Below are positions 15,987 through 23,779 of a stretch of 52,151 nucleotides of DNA, one piece after another. Location: NCBI RefSeq assembly GCF_900113125.1, contig NZ_FOOG01000011.1, positions 43,290 through 95,440 on the forward strand. Reading direction: 5' to 3'. Made by a program: the position numbers and the translations under genes. The notes under the pieces were generated by a model. It was not told the DNA's origin and did not search any database. It saw only the letters and a program-made list of their open reading frames with translations. Source of the stretch: Halobacillus alkaliphilus (GTDB lineage: Bacteria > Bacillota > Bacilli > Bacillales > Halobacillaceae). Positions within the stretch are counted from its first letter, which is position 1. Each line of letters starts with the position of its first letter.

Positions 15987-16722
15987 AGTACGTACCAGTG
16001 AGGTTATTGTTAAACAATATCAATATAAACTGAAAGCCTATATGGGGATTCTCACCTCGCTTGTCACTGTACAATTGCTTGGGTTGCTGTTCTCGTTGAA
16101 TGGTGTTGGCTTTCTTAGCACCGGCACCCTTGGCTTGGACCTCAGCATTAAGTATTATTCGGCAGATATGATCATCATTTTCACCTTTTTCTGGGGCTTC
16201 ATGAGTGCTCTTCTGATGACCACAAAAGCCTATCGGGAAGATGACTTTGCTTTTATTACCAACCGCTTCAGCAGCAACATGTCTTCCGTGGCTTTCATCG
16301 CTACGGCCAGTGTGATCGGCGGCCTGACTGCGATCATGGCCGGGTTCTTACTTAGAGTGGTGGTCTATTTTATTTTAGGAAACAAGGAGGTCATAGGAAC
16401 AGGCCTTGCTTCCGGGCCATTAGCGTTTACCACTGGACTGTTAGCGATGATACTGCTCGTTTTCCTGTTCAGTTCTCTTGGCTATTTAGCCGGGATCATC
16501 GTTCAGGTTCACCGAGTGTTTGTGATTTTGCTTCCCGTCTTGTTTTTTGGAGGGCTTCAGTATTTATCCAGCACCGAAAATTGGAATCTTCCAGCCTTTC
16601 TGTACGAATTTTATTTTCAAGAATCTTTCTTTCTGTTGTTCGCAGCTAAGGTAGTGGCAAGTGCCGCTCTTGTTTTCACTATTGCGTTGTGGATTTCGGA
16701 TCAATTGGAGGTGAAGAAATGA
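15970..16722 (+). CDS. ABC transporter permease subunit
   Basis: This 250-residue protein has about six membrane segments, near residues 25-45, 58-80, 110-140, 150-180, 185-205 and 220-245, with no binding-protein contact (EAA) motif. That fits ABC-2/YtrC-D-type exporters. AAAAAGGAGG precedes the ATG, inside the end of the ATPase gene. It should form the membrane channel for the ATPase upstream. Its last codon overlaps the start of the next gene (ATGA). Confidence 0.82.
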   Translation: MTSLTEVRTSEVIVKQYQYKLKAYMGILTSLVTVQLLGLLFSLNGVGFLSTGTLGLDLSIKYYSADMIIIFTFFWGFMSALLMTTKAYREDDFAFITNRFSSNMSSVAFIATASVIGGLTAIMAGFLLRVVVYFILGNKEVIGTGLASGPLAFTTGLLAMILLVFLFSSLGYLAGIIVQVHRVFVILLPVLFFGGLQYLSSTENWNLPAFLYEFYFQESFFLLFAAKVVASAALVFTIALWISDQLEVKK

Positions 16723-17426
16723 CGACTGCTACGTTTATTGGGTTCCTTCCAATTGTGTTCATTGCGGTTTTAATCTGGCTGTTCTTGAAAATGAATCAAA
16801 AGAGTGGCAGAACCCGCAGAAAGTATTTGCCATCTAAAACTTCGGTCTGGGTATTTGGAGGTTATGTGTCTCTCCTGCTCGTTAGCTTTATTCTCTTTTT
16901 CTTTATCCCTGAGCGGAACGCAAGCCCTGAGACCAGTGATGGAAATATTTCAGAAACAGGAAGAGAGCTGTATCAAAAAGTGCTAGCGGGTGAAGTTACG
17001 GATATAAACGATAAATACCTGCGAGAAGAGTGGAGGTTCGATTATGAGTATGACCGGCTGGAGATTGGTGAAGAAATTGAAGAACCGAGCGCACTTACCA
17101 TTGTGGTGGACCAAACAAACGATAGTGAGAAAATTGAGGCCTCTTTTTATTCAACCCCGGCTTCTCTCCAGGGAATGGTGCTAAATCATGATTTACCGCT
17201 GAAGATCGGGGTGGCAGACCGACACCTGGATCTTCTGCTCACTCAAACGATCGACCGTACATTTACTGTCTTTAGCCCGGCGTTTCCATTCACCCAGTTT
17301 ACGGAGGAAAAGGATGGCATGATGGAAGGTGATATGGAGTGGGGAACTAATATCTTGTATGTGAGCGTTCCTAAGGATATTAATGTGTCTTCGGATTACC
17401 ATTCTGTTGAATATGTAAAGGAATAA
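16719..17426 (+). CDS. Membrane-anchored protein of the GntR/ABC operon, function unknown
   Basis: This 235-residue protein has two membrane segments (residues about 5-23 and 45-65) with a short basic cytoplasmic loop between them (KMNQKSGRTRRK), followed by an acidic extracellular domain of about 165 residues. I do not recognise the domain. The ATG at 16719 overlaps the permease stop codon and has GGAGG upstream. Its position suggests an accessory or sensor subunit of the transporter. Confidence 0.7.
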   Translation: MTTATFIGFLPIVFIAVLIWLFLKMNQKSGRTRRKYLPSKTSVWVFGGYVSLLLVSFILFFFIPERNASPETSDGNISETGRELYQKVLAGEVTDINDKYLREEWRFDYEYDRLEIGEEIEEPSALTIVVDQTNDSEKIEASFYSTPASLQGMVLNHDLPLKIGVADRHLDLLLTQTIDRTFTVFSPAFPFTQFTEEKDGMMEGDMEWGTNILYVSVPKDINVSSDYHSVEYVKE

Positions 17427-17460
17427 CAAAAAGCCCCGATGCGCGGGGCTTTTTGTTATT
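17424..17460. terminator. Terminator of the GntR/ABC operon
   Basis: AATAACAAAAAGCCCCG and its complement enclose a short loop, giving an A-rich and a T-rich flank. It starts at the stop codon of the last gene and is symmetric, so it could also stop transcription from the other side. Confidence 0.9.
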
Positions 17461-17497
17461 TAGGCTTTGTTAAACGGAAAAAGCCTTATTAAGCTAT

Positions 17498-17702
17498 AGG
17501 GCCGGTTACTGTCGAGATAAATCGGGTCCGTTATCCTATGTGGAAGAGGGCTGGTGGGGAAATAACTCGCTTTCCTATGGCCCTACACGACGTAGGGTCG
17601 AACGACCCTGCGTCGTGCAGGGCCGGAAAGCGAAATCATCCCCCGAAGGACCTTCCGCTCAACAAACGTCTCGAAACTGAGTCTTCAAGTAACGGGAGCT
17701 TA
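17498..17702. mobile_element. Repeat family copy A (short form), MITE-like
   Basis: The ends match the other copies: AGGGCCGGTTACTG on the left, and TCGAAACTGAGTCTTCAAGT followed by GGGAGCT on the right, which are inverted relative to each other. The centre is a 22-bp inverted pair (17579-17600 and 17603-17624, 20 of 22 bases complementary) separated by two bases. The stem continues outwards into CTTTCC and GGAAAG. It encodes no transposase. It lies between a terminator and the end of a converging gene. Confidence 0.75.
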
Positions 17703-17736
17703 ACTGTAATATCAAACCCGGACTTTAACAGTGCTA

Positions 17737-19533
17737 TTATTTAAAACGGAGCAGATCTCCTTTAATAATGTGATCGGACAATTTGAGCTTTTCCCGTGCT
17801 TTTTCCCGGCCTTCTTTACAATAGGAGCCATTTACAGGCTGGCTGCTGTCTGTTTTGTAACAAATGCCGTCTTGAAAGAGGTAGGAAGGCGTAATAAAAT
17901 CACCATCACGGAAAGCTACAAACTCTTCTTTGTCATCAGCTAGAAGATTCTGGCTGAAACTCATGTAACTCTCTGTCTCTTTTCCGAGTAAATGAAAGAC
18001 AGTGGAGCGGATGTCAATTTGACCGCCTAACGTATCAAACGTTTTCCCTTTCATACCTGGAATATGAATCAGCAGCGGGACGCGCTGGTTCCTTGTATGA
18101 GAAAGCGCCGTATCGGCCTGATCGAGAAGCTCATGCACTCCGTCTTCATATTCCTTAGAAATACCGTAATGGTCCCCGAACAGCACAAACATCGTATCCT
18201 GATACATCCCTTCTTCTTTTAACGACTGAAACAGCTGACGAATTGATTCGTCCAAGTACCGGACGGTAGTTAAGTACCGATTTACCACCGGCTCCGAAGT
18301 TTCCGCTAGAGGAAGACTGCGGTCCTTCTCATCCAATAAAAATGGAAAGTGATTCGTAAGGGTAATAAACTTCGCCATATAAGGCTCATTTAATTGCTTC
18401 ATATACGGGATTGATTGTCTGAAAAAGGATTTATCCTCTATTCCGTAATTAATCTTGTTTTCTTCGTTAATCTCATAGTCCTGTTTGGAAATAAACTGGT
18501 CATATCCTAGGGAATCATACATTTGCTCCCGATTCCAAAACGTTCTTACGTTTCCGTGAAAAACGGTAGTCTGATAGTCTTTCAACAGTTCTGGAAGGCC
18601 GTTGAACGTATTATTGGGCCGGCGTACGAACACAGAACCACCGTCGAGCGGATATAATCCAGTATCTACCATGAACTCTGCGTCCGAACTTTTGCCTTGA
18701 GAAGCCTGGTCGTACAGGTTGGAAAAGTAAAGACTTTCTTCTTTCAATTGATTCAAAAAAGGTGTCACCGGTTCCCCTTTTACTTCTGCATCAATGACGA
18801 AGTTTTGAACCGATTCCAGTGTAATGAAAACCACATTCTTTCCTTTTGCCTGACCGAACCATTTTGTTTTTATAGGCTCTTTCTCTGCCACATATCCTTC
18901 TACGGGTTCAGCGGCGGATTGGTCTGCCATGGTCTTCTGAAGCGGTGCCGTTATGCTGTAGGCAATATCAAACCATTGATACGCATAGATGCTGATGGAT
19001 GTCACAACTTTATCACGGTTATAGTTTTCCTGGAAAAGGTGGGGAGAATGCCACCAGGCAGCTGCCAGGATCACAAGGGAAATGCCTGCTGCACTTCCTG
19101 CGTATTGCTTCTTTTCTTTAGGCGTAATTGTGAAGGAACCTCTCTTGATCAGCCACCAGCCAATTACCACTAAATCAATAATAAATAACAGGTCCCATGG
19201 AGAAAGAAGGGTCCACGTACTTTGACTTAGTCCTCCTACGTTTCCTACCTGAAGAAGAATAGGAAGGGTAAGGAAATCTTCATAAAAACGATAATAAATT
19301 AAATGAGCATAAAGAAAGAAAGTGGTTAAAAACATTAGAACGATTAATACCCATGGATGGAGGCGTTTAAAAAAGAAAAACGAGAGCCCGAACCATAACA
19401 GCAGAGGTCCGAGCGAGCTAAAAATTAATAATAAATGTTCGGTCACTCCCGGGGGTGACATTTGAACAGCAACATACATAACGGCTGTTGTTTTCAACCA
19501 GTAAAACAAGGCGATCCAAGAAACTTTTCTCAC
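17737..19533 (-). CDS. LTA-synthase-like membrane phosphotransferase (sulfatase fold)
   Basis: This 598-residue protein has five N-terminal membrane segments (within residues 1-180) and an extracellular sulfatase-fold domain. Landmarks of the LtaS family are Glu240 in ITLES (metal), QGKSSDAEF, where Ser282 replaces the usual catalytic threonine, FWNRE, NHFPF, and Asp454/His455 in GDHYGIS. LtaS enzymes move glycerophosphate from phosphatidylglycerol to build or prime lipoteichoic acid. The Thr to Ser change keeps a hydroxyl nucleophile but is unusual. The gene is last in an operon, and its ATG overlaps the preceding stop codon. The partners (a PlsY-like acyltransferase and a GNAT/aminotransferase fusion) suggest that it transfers a lipid-derived head group other than plain glycerophosphate. 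That is inference. Confidence 0.82.
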   Translation of the reverse strand: MRKVSWIALFYWLKTTAVMYVAVQMSPPGVTEHLLLIFSSLGPLLLWFGLSFFFFKRLHPWVLIVLMFLTTFFLYAHLIYYRFYEDFLTLPILLQVGNVGGLSQSTWTLLSPWDLLFIIDLVVIGWWLIKRGSFTITPKEKKQYAGSAAGISLVILAAAWWHSPHLFQENYNRDKVVTSISIYAYQWFDIAYSITAPLQKTMADQSAAEPVEGYVAEKEPIKTKWFGQAKGKNVVFITLESVQNFVIDAEVKGEPVTPFLNQLKEESLYFSNLYDQASQGKSSDAEFMVDTGLYPLDGGSVFVRRPNNTFNGLPELLKDYQTTVFHGNVRTFWNREQMYDSLGYDQFISKQDYEINEENKINYGIEDKSFFRQSIPYMKQLNEPYMAKFITLTNHFPFLLDEKDRSLPLAETSEPVVNRYLTTVRYLDESIRQLFQSLKEEGMYQDTMFVLFGDHYGISKEYEDGVHELLDQADTALSHTRNQRVPLLIHIPGMKGKTFDTLGGQIDIRSTVFHLLGKETESYMSFSQNLLADDKEEFVAFRDGDFITPSYLFQDGICYKTDSSQPVNGSYCKEGREKAREKLKLSDHIIKGDLLRFK

Positions 19534-21131
19534 GACTGGTTCACCTTCGGAAGGGTTTCAGAGCTCAAGACACGGTTCATAACTTCCCCGAGCCGAAGGA
19601 GATGGTTTGAATCTACATCACCCATAAGCGCAATCTGCACCCAGTTTCGTCTAGCCAAATAGCTGCTTTCATAGTTAATAAATATTCCGTTTTTCTTTAA
19701 CCTTTCACCAAAGTTCTGCTGGGAAATGTGATCGGGGAGGGCAATCGTGACAATCCCGTTTGAATAGCTGTGATCGCCCAGAACCTTCAACCCCTGGTTA
19801 CCCAGTACATTTCTAAGTTCCATCATTAACGCCCCAAGAGGACGTTCATCAATCGAGGACATAGATGCCTCAAGAGCATGAACCAGATTTGTGGAGTGAG
19901 TGTACGGAATACTCTGATTAGAATCGTAAACGCCAAGATCCAGGTATTTCGGGATATTCGGGTCCGGTACCGGTACATAGTTGTGAAAGACGATCGCCAG
20001 TCCAGGGTAAGAGGCCAGGGCTTTACCGCTGACACTGGAAGCGATATGAACGCCGGAAAGGTCAAGCGGGTCGGCACCGAGGGAGCTGCAGGCATCCAGA
20101 CAGAGTTTTATATTTTCAGAGTCTGCTATTTTTTTCAGTTCTTCGACATCAAACAAATATCCAGTCGAAGTTTCGCAATGGACACACCAGATCCATCCAA
20201 TGGAAGGGTGCTCTTTCAGAAAGTCACGAACACGATTCAAATTGACCGGTTCATTCCACGCTTTCTGCATTCTGTAAAAATCAAGACCCGTCCGCTGGGC
20301 ATGGTCCATCAGCCGGTCGCCGAATTCACCATTTGAGAGAATAAGACCCGGCCGGCCCAGCTGTTTAATCTGTTGGGCGACAACGTCATTAGCAAGCGTT
20401 CCCGTCCCTACTGAGACCGTGGCGTATTCGGCATTTGTTCGCTCAGTAAGCGAGTTGCGCACTGTTTTCATTTGGCTGATAAAAGAGTCAGATCGATGAG
20501 ACAGAGGAGAGGCTGCCAATGCTTCTTTCACTTCATCTTTTACGGCTACAGGGCCGGACAAAAACGATATCGGTTCATATCGGGCCAATATTCGGTGGAA
20601 GGCCTGAGTAGCTTTGACAAAACGCTCTTTAGTTAATTTCATAGGCTGGAATTTAGCACCTTCGTGACCAGTCATGGGTCCAAAAGGTTCAAACCCTAAC
20701 TTCAAGTAGAGCTTCCATTCACGTTCTGTCCCAGAGATTAATGCTGCATCATAGTTTTCCTGAAGACAGTATCGAATCAATTGGTCAATTAGTCCAAAGA
20801 AAACAGAACCCTTTCGGTATTCCGGATGGATTGAAAGCAGACGAATTTCGCAGGGAGCTTCGACCTCATGTAAGTAACTGTCAAGATTAGGGAGCTTTTG
20901 GTCGAGAGAAAACGGTCGCGTTGCGCGGACGGCAATCATACCGATAATTCTTTCGCTTTCTTTAGCAATGATATATGTATTTTCAGCGTGAAAACGATCC
21001 ACCAGCTTGCGGTTTTCGTTTCTTTCGTGCTGGGGGATTTCTTCTACAAATGTCTGATAGTTTAATTCATGTATTTGTCGGTATTCTTCTTCCGAGTCAG
21101 CATTTTTATATTGAATAGACTGCTTTGTCAT
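19530..21131 (-). CDS. Fusion of an N-terminal GNAT-like acyltransferase and a class V aminotransferase
   Basis: This 533-residue protein has two parts. Residues ~1-175 resemble GNAT N-acyltransferases: an acceptor-binding start, IRLLSIHPEYRKGSVFFGL with the acyl-CoA loop, and LYLKLGFEPFGP. Residues ~190-533 are a fold-type I class V aminotransferase: FLSGPVAVKDEVKEAL, HRSDSF, VGTGTLANDVVA, CVHCETSTGYLFDVEEL, LDACSSLGADPLD and the PLP lysine Lys370 in SVSGKALASYPGLAIV. The second part resembles 2-aminoethylphosphonate or alanine-glyoxylate aminotransferases. AAAGGAGG precedes the ATG at 21131, which overlaps the stop codon of the PlsY-like gene; an extension to 21215 lies inside that gene and was rejected. 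The substrate is unknown. A plausible reading is that one domain makes an amine and the other acylates it. Confidence 0.8.
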   Translation of the reverse strand: MTKQSIQYKNADSEEEYRQIHELNYQTFVEEIPQHERNENRKLVDRFHAENTYIIAKESERIIGMIAVRATRPFSLDQKLPNLDSYLHEVEAPCEIRLLSIHPEYRKGSVFFGLIDQLIRYCLQENYDAALISGTEREWKLYLKLGFEPFGPMTGHEGAKFQPMKLTKERFVKATQAFHRILARYEPISFLSGPVAVKDEVKEALAASPLSHRSDSFISQMKTVRNSLTERTNAEYATVSVGTGTLANDVVAQQIKQLGRPGLILSNGEFGDRLMDHAQRTGLDFYRMQKAWNEPVNLNRVRDFLKEHPSIGWIWCVHCETSTGYLFDVEELKKIADSENIKLCLDACSSLGADPLDLSGVHIASSVSGKALASYPGLAIVFHNYVPVPDPNIPKYLDLGVYDSNQSIPYTHSTNLVHALEASMSSIDERPLGALMMELRNVLGNQGLKVLGDHSYSNGIVTIALPDHISQQNFGERLKKNGIFINYESSYLARRNWVQIALMGDVDSNHLLRLGEVMNRVLSSETLPKVNQS

Positions 21132-21691
21132 ATCTGTTCCTCCTTTGTTAACAAACGGGGGTGTACGGGAAAGGTGTGGGCTATAACGACCAGGATGTAT
21201 CCAATCCCCAGGCATAGTCCAACCTCTGGGCTTTCCTGCCAGAGGGTTAAAAGAGGGGGGATTCCCATTGCAGCAATCATCACTTTGGAAAATGGTAAAG
21301 GAGTAACACTTGCAATAAAGGCAATGAGACCAAATAGAAGCAGACCTATAGGCTCGAGCATCAGGAGGGCTGCCAGATATACGACTACACCCTTACCTCC
21401 TCTTCCTTTAAGGAAAATCGGCCAGATATGTCCCGTAATTAAAGCGATAGCTGAGAGACCAATGATGATTGGAGAGACCGATAAGTAAAGTAGCAGGCTT
21501 AAAGGTATGATCACTTTTAGTGCATCGATAACTACAGTCATTACAAAAGCCGGCTTGCCCAGAATTCGACCTGCATTTCTGGCTCCCCCGGTCCCGCTTC
21601 CAAGCGTACGGATATCCTCACCTTTTCGCCACCTGGTCACCATATAGGCGCCGTTTATATTTGCAAGTAAATAGCAAATCACGATCCACAA
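21128..21691 (-). CDS. PlsY-like acyl-phosphate acyltransferase paralogue
   Basis: This 187-residue integral membrane protein has about five membrane segments and the PlsY motifs in altered form: GSGTGGARNAGRILGK in place of the usual GSGNxGATNxxR motif, and GHIWPIFLKGRGGKGVV, which is well kept. PlsY adds an acyl chain to glycerol-3-phosphate. The changes in motif 1 suggest a paralogue with another acceptor, though a housekeeping PlsY is not excluded. A TTG start at 21691 is chosen: GGAAGGTG lies seven bases upstream, translation then begins at the first membrane segment, and a promoter-like sequence lies just upstream. The ATG at 21727 would precede the predicted transcript start. It is the first gene of the three-gene operon. 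Confidence 0.78.
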   Translation of the reverse strand: MWIVICYLLANINGAYMVTRWRKGEDIRTLGSGTGGARNAGRILGKPAFVMTVVIDALKVIIPLSLLLYLSVSPIIIGLSAIALITGHIWPIFLKGRGGKGVVVYLAALLMLEPIGLLLFGLIAFIASVTPLPFSKVMIAAMGIPPLLTLWQESPEVGLCLGIGYILVVIAHTFPVHPRLLTKEEQI

Positions 21692-21717
21692 GTTACAACA
21701 CCTTCCTATCTGCTCAT

Positions 21718-21745
21718 ATTTTACCATCTAGAAGTTTTTGGTAAA
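21718..21745 (-). promoter_or_regulatory. Probable promoter of the PlsY-like operon
   Basis: On the minus strand TTTACC (21745-21740), 16 bases, TAAAAT (21723-21718). This gives a leader of about 20 bases to the TTG start at 21691. The repeat copy B begins about 80 bases upstream. Confidence 0.45.
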
Positions 21746-21995
21746 GGGAGAAGGTGACGAAAATGCTCGGAATTTCTTCTTTTTTAAAATTTTACCTCTA
21801 TTAAATCTCAGTATAACTTGTTAAAGAAAAGCTCCCATTACTGGTCCTCCGTGGGACGATTTCGCTTTCCGGCCCTGCACGACGCAGGGTCGTTCGACGT
21901 TGCCACACGAGGTGGCGTTCTTAGTCGAACCTCTTATGTGCTGAGCTTCCTCGGGCTTAACAGCCCTGCGGGATCTCACCGATCATGTTCATCCC

Positions 21996-22204
21996 TCTCT
22001 TACACTTTTATAAGAGTTAAGCATAACTCATAACATAAACGTCAACGAGAGCTATCTAGCTGCAGCACCTAGCGTCTAGTGAGACTTCCCTCACTTCTGT
22101 ACGATAAGTCAACATCGAATCGCTCCGCTCTTCGTGTTTCCTTTATCTCCGCCAGCTCAGTCCAGTCCATACGCCGCTGACCAAGGTGCTTCCGCTTTTA
22201 AGAT
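21996..22204. repeat. Second repeat type inserted in copy B
   Basis: In copy E (51.9 kb) the sequence runs from GTTCATCCC directly into AGGAGTCTACATCGTCC. In copy B about 209 bases lie between these two blocks. The insert contains GAGCTATCTAGCTGCAGCA at its start (22049) and CCAAGGTGCTTCCGCTTTT at its end. I remember this pair of end sequences from a repeat common between genes in many Bacillaceae. That recollection has not been checked. Confidence 0.6.
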
Positions 22205-22518
22205 AGGAGTCTACATCGTCCCCCTCCGGACCTGGCCAAATCAGAGACTCGAAACGGGTTCATCTTTCACCTGCTAGAGAAGAAATAACCCTATGAGCGT
22301 ATATCCTTTTTTCAGGCAAGGACTATGCGGGATAGCCTGTTATATAAGCATTTCAGGCGGGTTAAGGAGCATAGGGTACTCTCTTTCTGAAGGGTTCGTT
22401 CGCCCTAATAAAGTCGGGGTGGTGGGGAAATGACGAGACTCCCGTGGGAGAAGGAACTAGGAGAGACCACACAGGGAGTGAAACGAGCGAGGAAGCTCAC
22501 CGTTCCCCCACAGGAAAG

Positions 22519-22640
22519 TGTTCAAATGTGGAATCACCCCGAAAGACACGACCAGCATAAGCCGAGCATCAAAAGGATGGCGATTTTCCAATCCGTTGAT
22601 GAACGGCTTATGGCTCGAGTGTCTGGGTGATGGAACAAGA
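22519..22640. repeat. 122-bp cruciform-forming insertion in copy B
   Basis: It sits between AGGAAAG and CGAGTTATTTCC, which are joined directly in copy C. It begins TGTTC and ends GAACAAGA. Nested complementary pairs run inwards: ATCACCC with GGGTGAT, AGACAC with GTGTCT, CATAAGCCG with CGGCTTATG, and GGAT with ATCC. The whole insert can fold into one long stem. Copy D carries the same 122-bp insert at the same place. Confidence 0.75.
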
Positions 22641-22727
22641 CGAGTTATTTCCCCACCAACCCTACATCTTCTAACGTAACGAACCCAACTATCTCGAAAC
22701 TGAGTCTTACAGTAACCGGCCCTTTAG

Positions 22728-22941
22728 TTTAATAAGCTGTGAGAAAAGTGGGGAGTTTGCTTAATATGTACCCAGGCTTCTTTTTGCCAAACCTCCTGTG
22801 CGTACACTATAGATGTAGTTTAAAGGGGGAGGTTCGTCATTTTGTAAGGTAATGAGGAGCGGATAGAGCTAGGAGAATCTCACCTCTTTTTTTCACACAT
22901 GTAGGCAGAGACACATATGATTGCCATAGAGGTGGTGAAGA
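22728..22941 (+). promoter_or_regulatory. Leader region of the ABC importer operon
   Basis: About 210 bases precede the permease gene. A T7 run at 22887-22893 follows CACCTC, which can pair with the GAGG at 22855-22858, so an attenuator or a short terminator is possible. I compared it with guanidine, TPP, purine and preQ1 riboswitch cores and found no match. No clear promoter hexamers could be chosen. Confidence 0.25.
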
Positions 22942-23763
22942 ATGAAGGAAAGACTGAACAATATAGAACACGATCCGCTCGTGGTTGAAAAAGAAGAATG
23001 GAAAAAGCGGCAGCTGAAAAGCCGGTTGAAGCAGTTACTTACCATATCATCACCGATCTTCATCCTGATTTTATGGGAATTTTTATCACGAACCGGCCTG
23101 GTGGATGCACGGTTTTTCCCGCCTCCTACAGAAATCGTAGGCACGTTTATTACGATGGGGACAAGTGGTGAATTATTTGAACATATAGGCATATCGCTGT
23201 TTCGCATCATGGCAGGATTTTTGCTTGGCGTAATTCCCGCCATAATTCTTGGGCTGCTGATGGGGCTGTACTCTCCGCTTAGACACTTTTTCTCCCCGTT
23301 AATTATGGCCCTGATGCCGATTCCAACGCTTGCTTTATTACCCATTATTTTAATTTTGTTCGGAATAGGAGAAGTCTCAAAAATTGTGACAATCGCCGGG
23401 AGTGTATTTTTTCCGGTTATTATCAATACCGTGGCCGGGGTCACTACCATTGATCGTATTTATTTAGATGTAGCCCGGAACTACGGAGCGAATTCCCGCC
23501 AGTTCTTTTTTAAAATTGCCCTTCCCGGTGCTCTGCCTGTCATGATTGAAGGAATTCAGATGGGGCAGGCCATTGCCCTGCTTACGATTGTAGCGGCTGA
23601 AATGATGGGGGCGAATTCAGGGATTGGATATTTAATATGGACGTCTTATAACGCCTTTTTATTAAAAGAAATGTATGTCGGTTTAGTGCTGATTTCATTC
23701 TTTGGATACTTGTTCTCATTAATCCTTAGAGGATGCCAAAATAAACTGCTGCCATGGAGATAA
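22942..23763 (+). CDS. ABC importer permease (SsuC/TauC/NMT1-associated family)
   Basis: This 273-residue permease has a charged N-terminus, then six membrane segments (from about residue 35). The cytoplasmic EAA-type loop occurs around DVARNYGANSRQFFFKIALPGALPVMIEGIQMGQAIA. FFPPPTEIVGTFI near the N-terminus is typical of SsuC/TauC/ThiX-like permeases. It acts with the ATPase and lipoprotein encoded downstream, 16 and 15 bases apart. GAGGTGGTG precedes the ATG. The substrate is not defined by the sequence: sulfonates, pyrimidine precursors, nitrate-like ions and amines are all used by this group. Confidence 0.88.
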   Translation: MKERLNNIEHDPLVVEKEEWKKRQLKSRLKQLLTISSPIFILILWEFLSRTGLVDARFFPPPTEIVGTFITMGTSGELFEHIGISLFRIMAGFLLGVIPAIILGLLMGLYSPLRHFFSPLIMALMPIPTLALLPIILILFGIGEVSKIVTIAGSVFFPVIINTVAGVTTIDRIYLDVARNYGANSRQFFFKIALPGALPVMIEGIQMGQAIALLTIVAAEMMGANSGIGYLIWTSYNAFLLKEMYVGLVLISFFGYLFSLILRGCQNKLLPWR

Positions 23764-23779
23764 ATGAAGGAGGAGGTCT

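Larger units (their letters stand above)
21826..22727. mobile_element. Repeat family copy B (long form) with two nested insertions
   Basis: The left end AAAAGCTCCCATTACTG and the right end, TCGAAACTGAGTCTTACAGT followed by AACCGGCCC, match the inverted ends of the other copies. The left half carries the 22-bp GC-rich hairpin block (21871-21892), the GCCACACGAGGTGGC hairpin, and the GAGCTTCCTCGGGCTTAACA block. The right half carries a diverged copy in inverted orientation (GCGAGGAAGCTC near 22487-22498). Two extra sequences sit inside (21996-22204 and 22519-22640). No transposase is encoded. Open frames here are shared only because the repeat itself is conserved. Confidence 0.75.

Noticed and set aside
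21818-22033. Open frames encoding a shared sequence (ALHDAGSFDVATR..., LSFLGLNSPAGSHRSCSS) in repeat copies B, C and E
   Set aside because: They exist only because the repeat DNA is conserved; they lack consistent starts and ribosome binding sites, and similarity follows the palindromes, not codon positions.
22780-22941. A riboswitch in front of the NMT1-type ABC importer
   Set aside because: Such operons can carry guanidine or TPP riboswitches, but the conserved cores of these were not found; only a weak hairpin with a T run is present.
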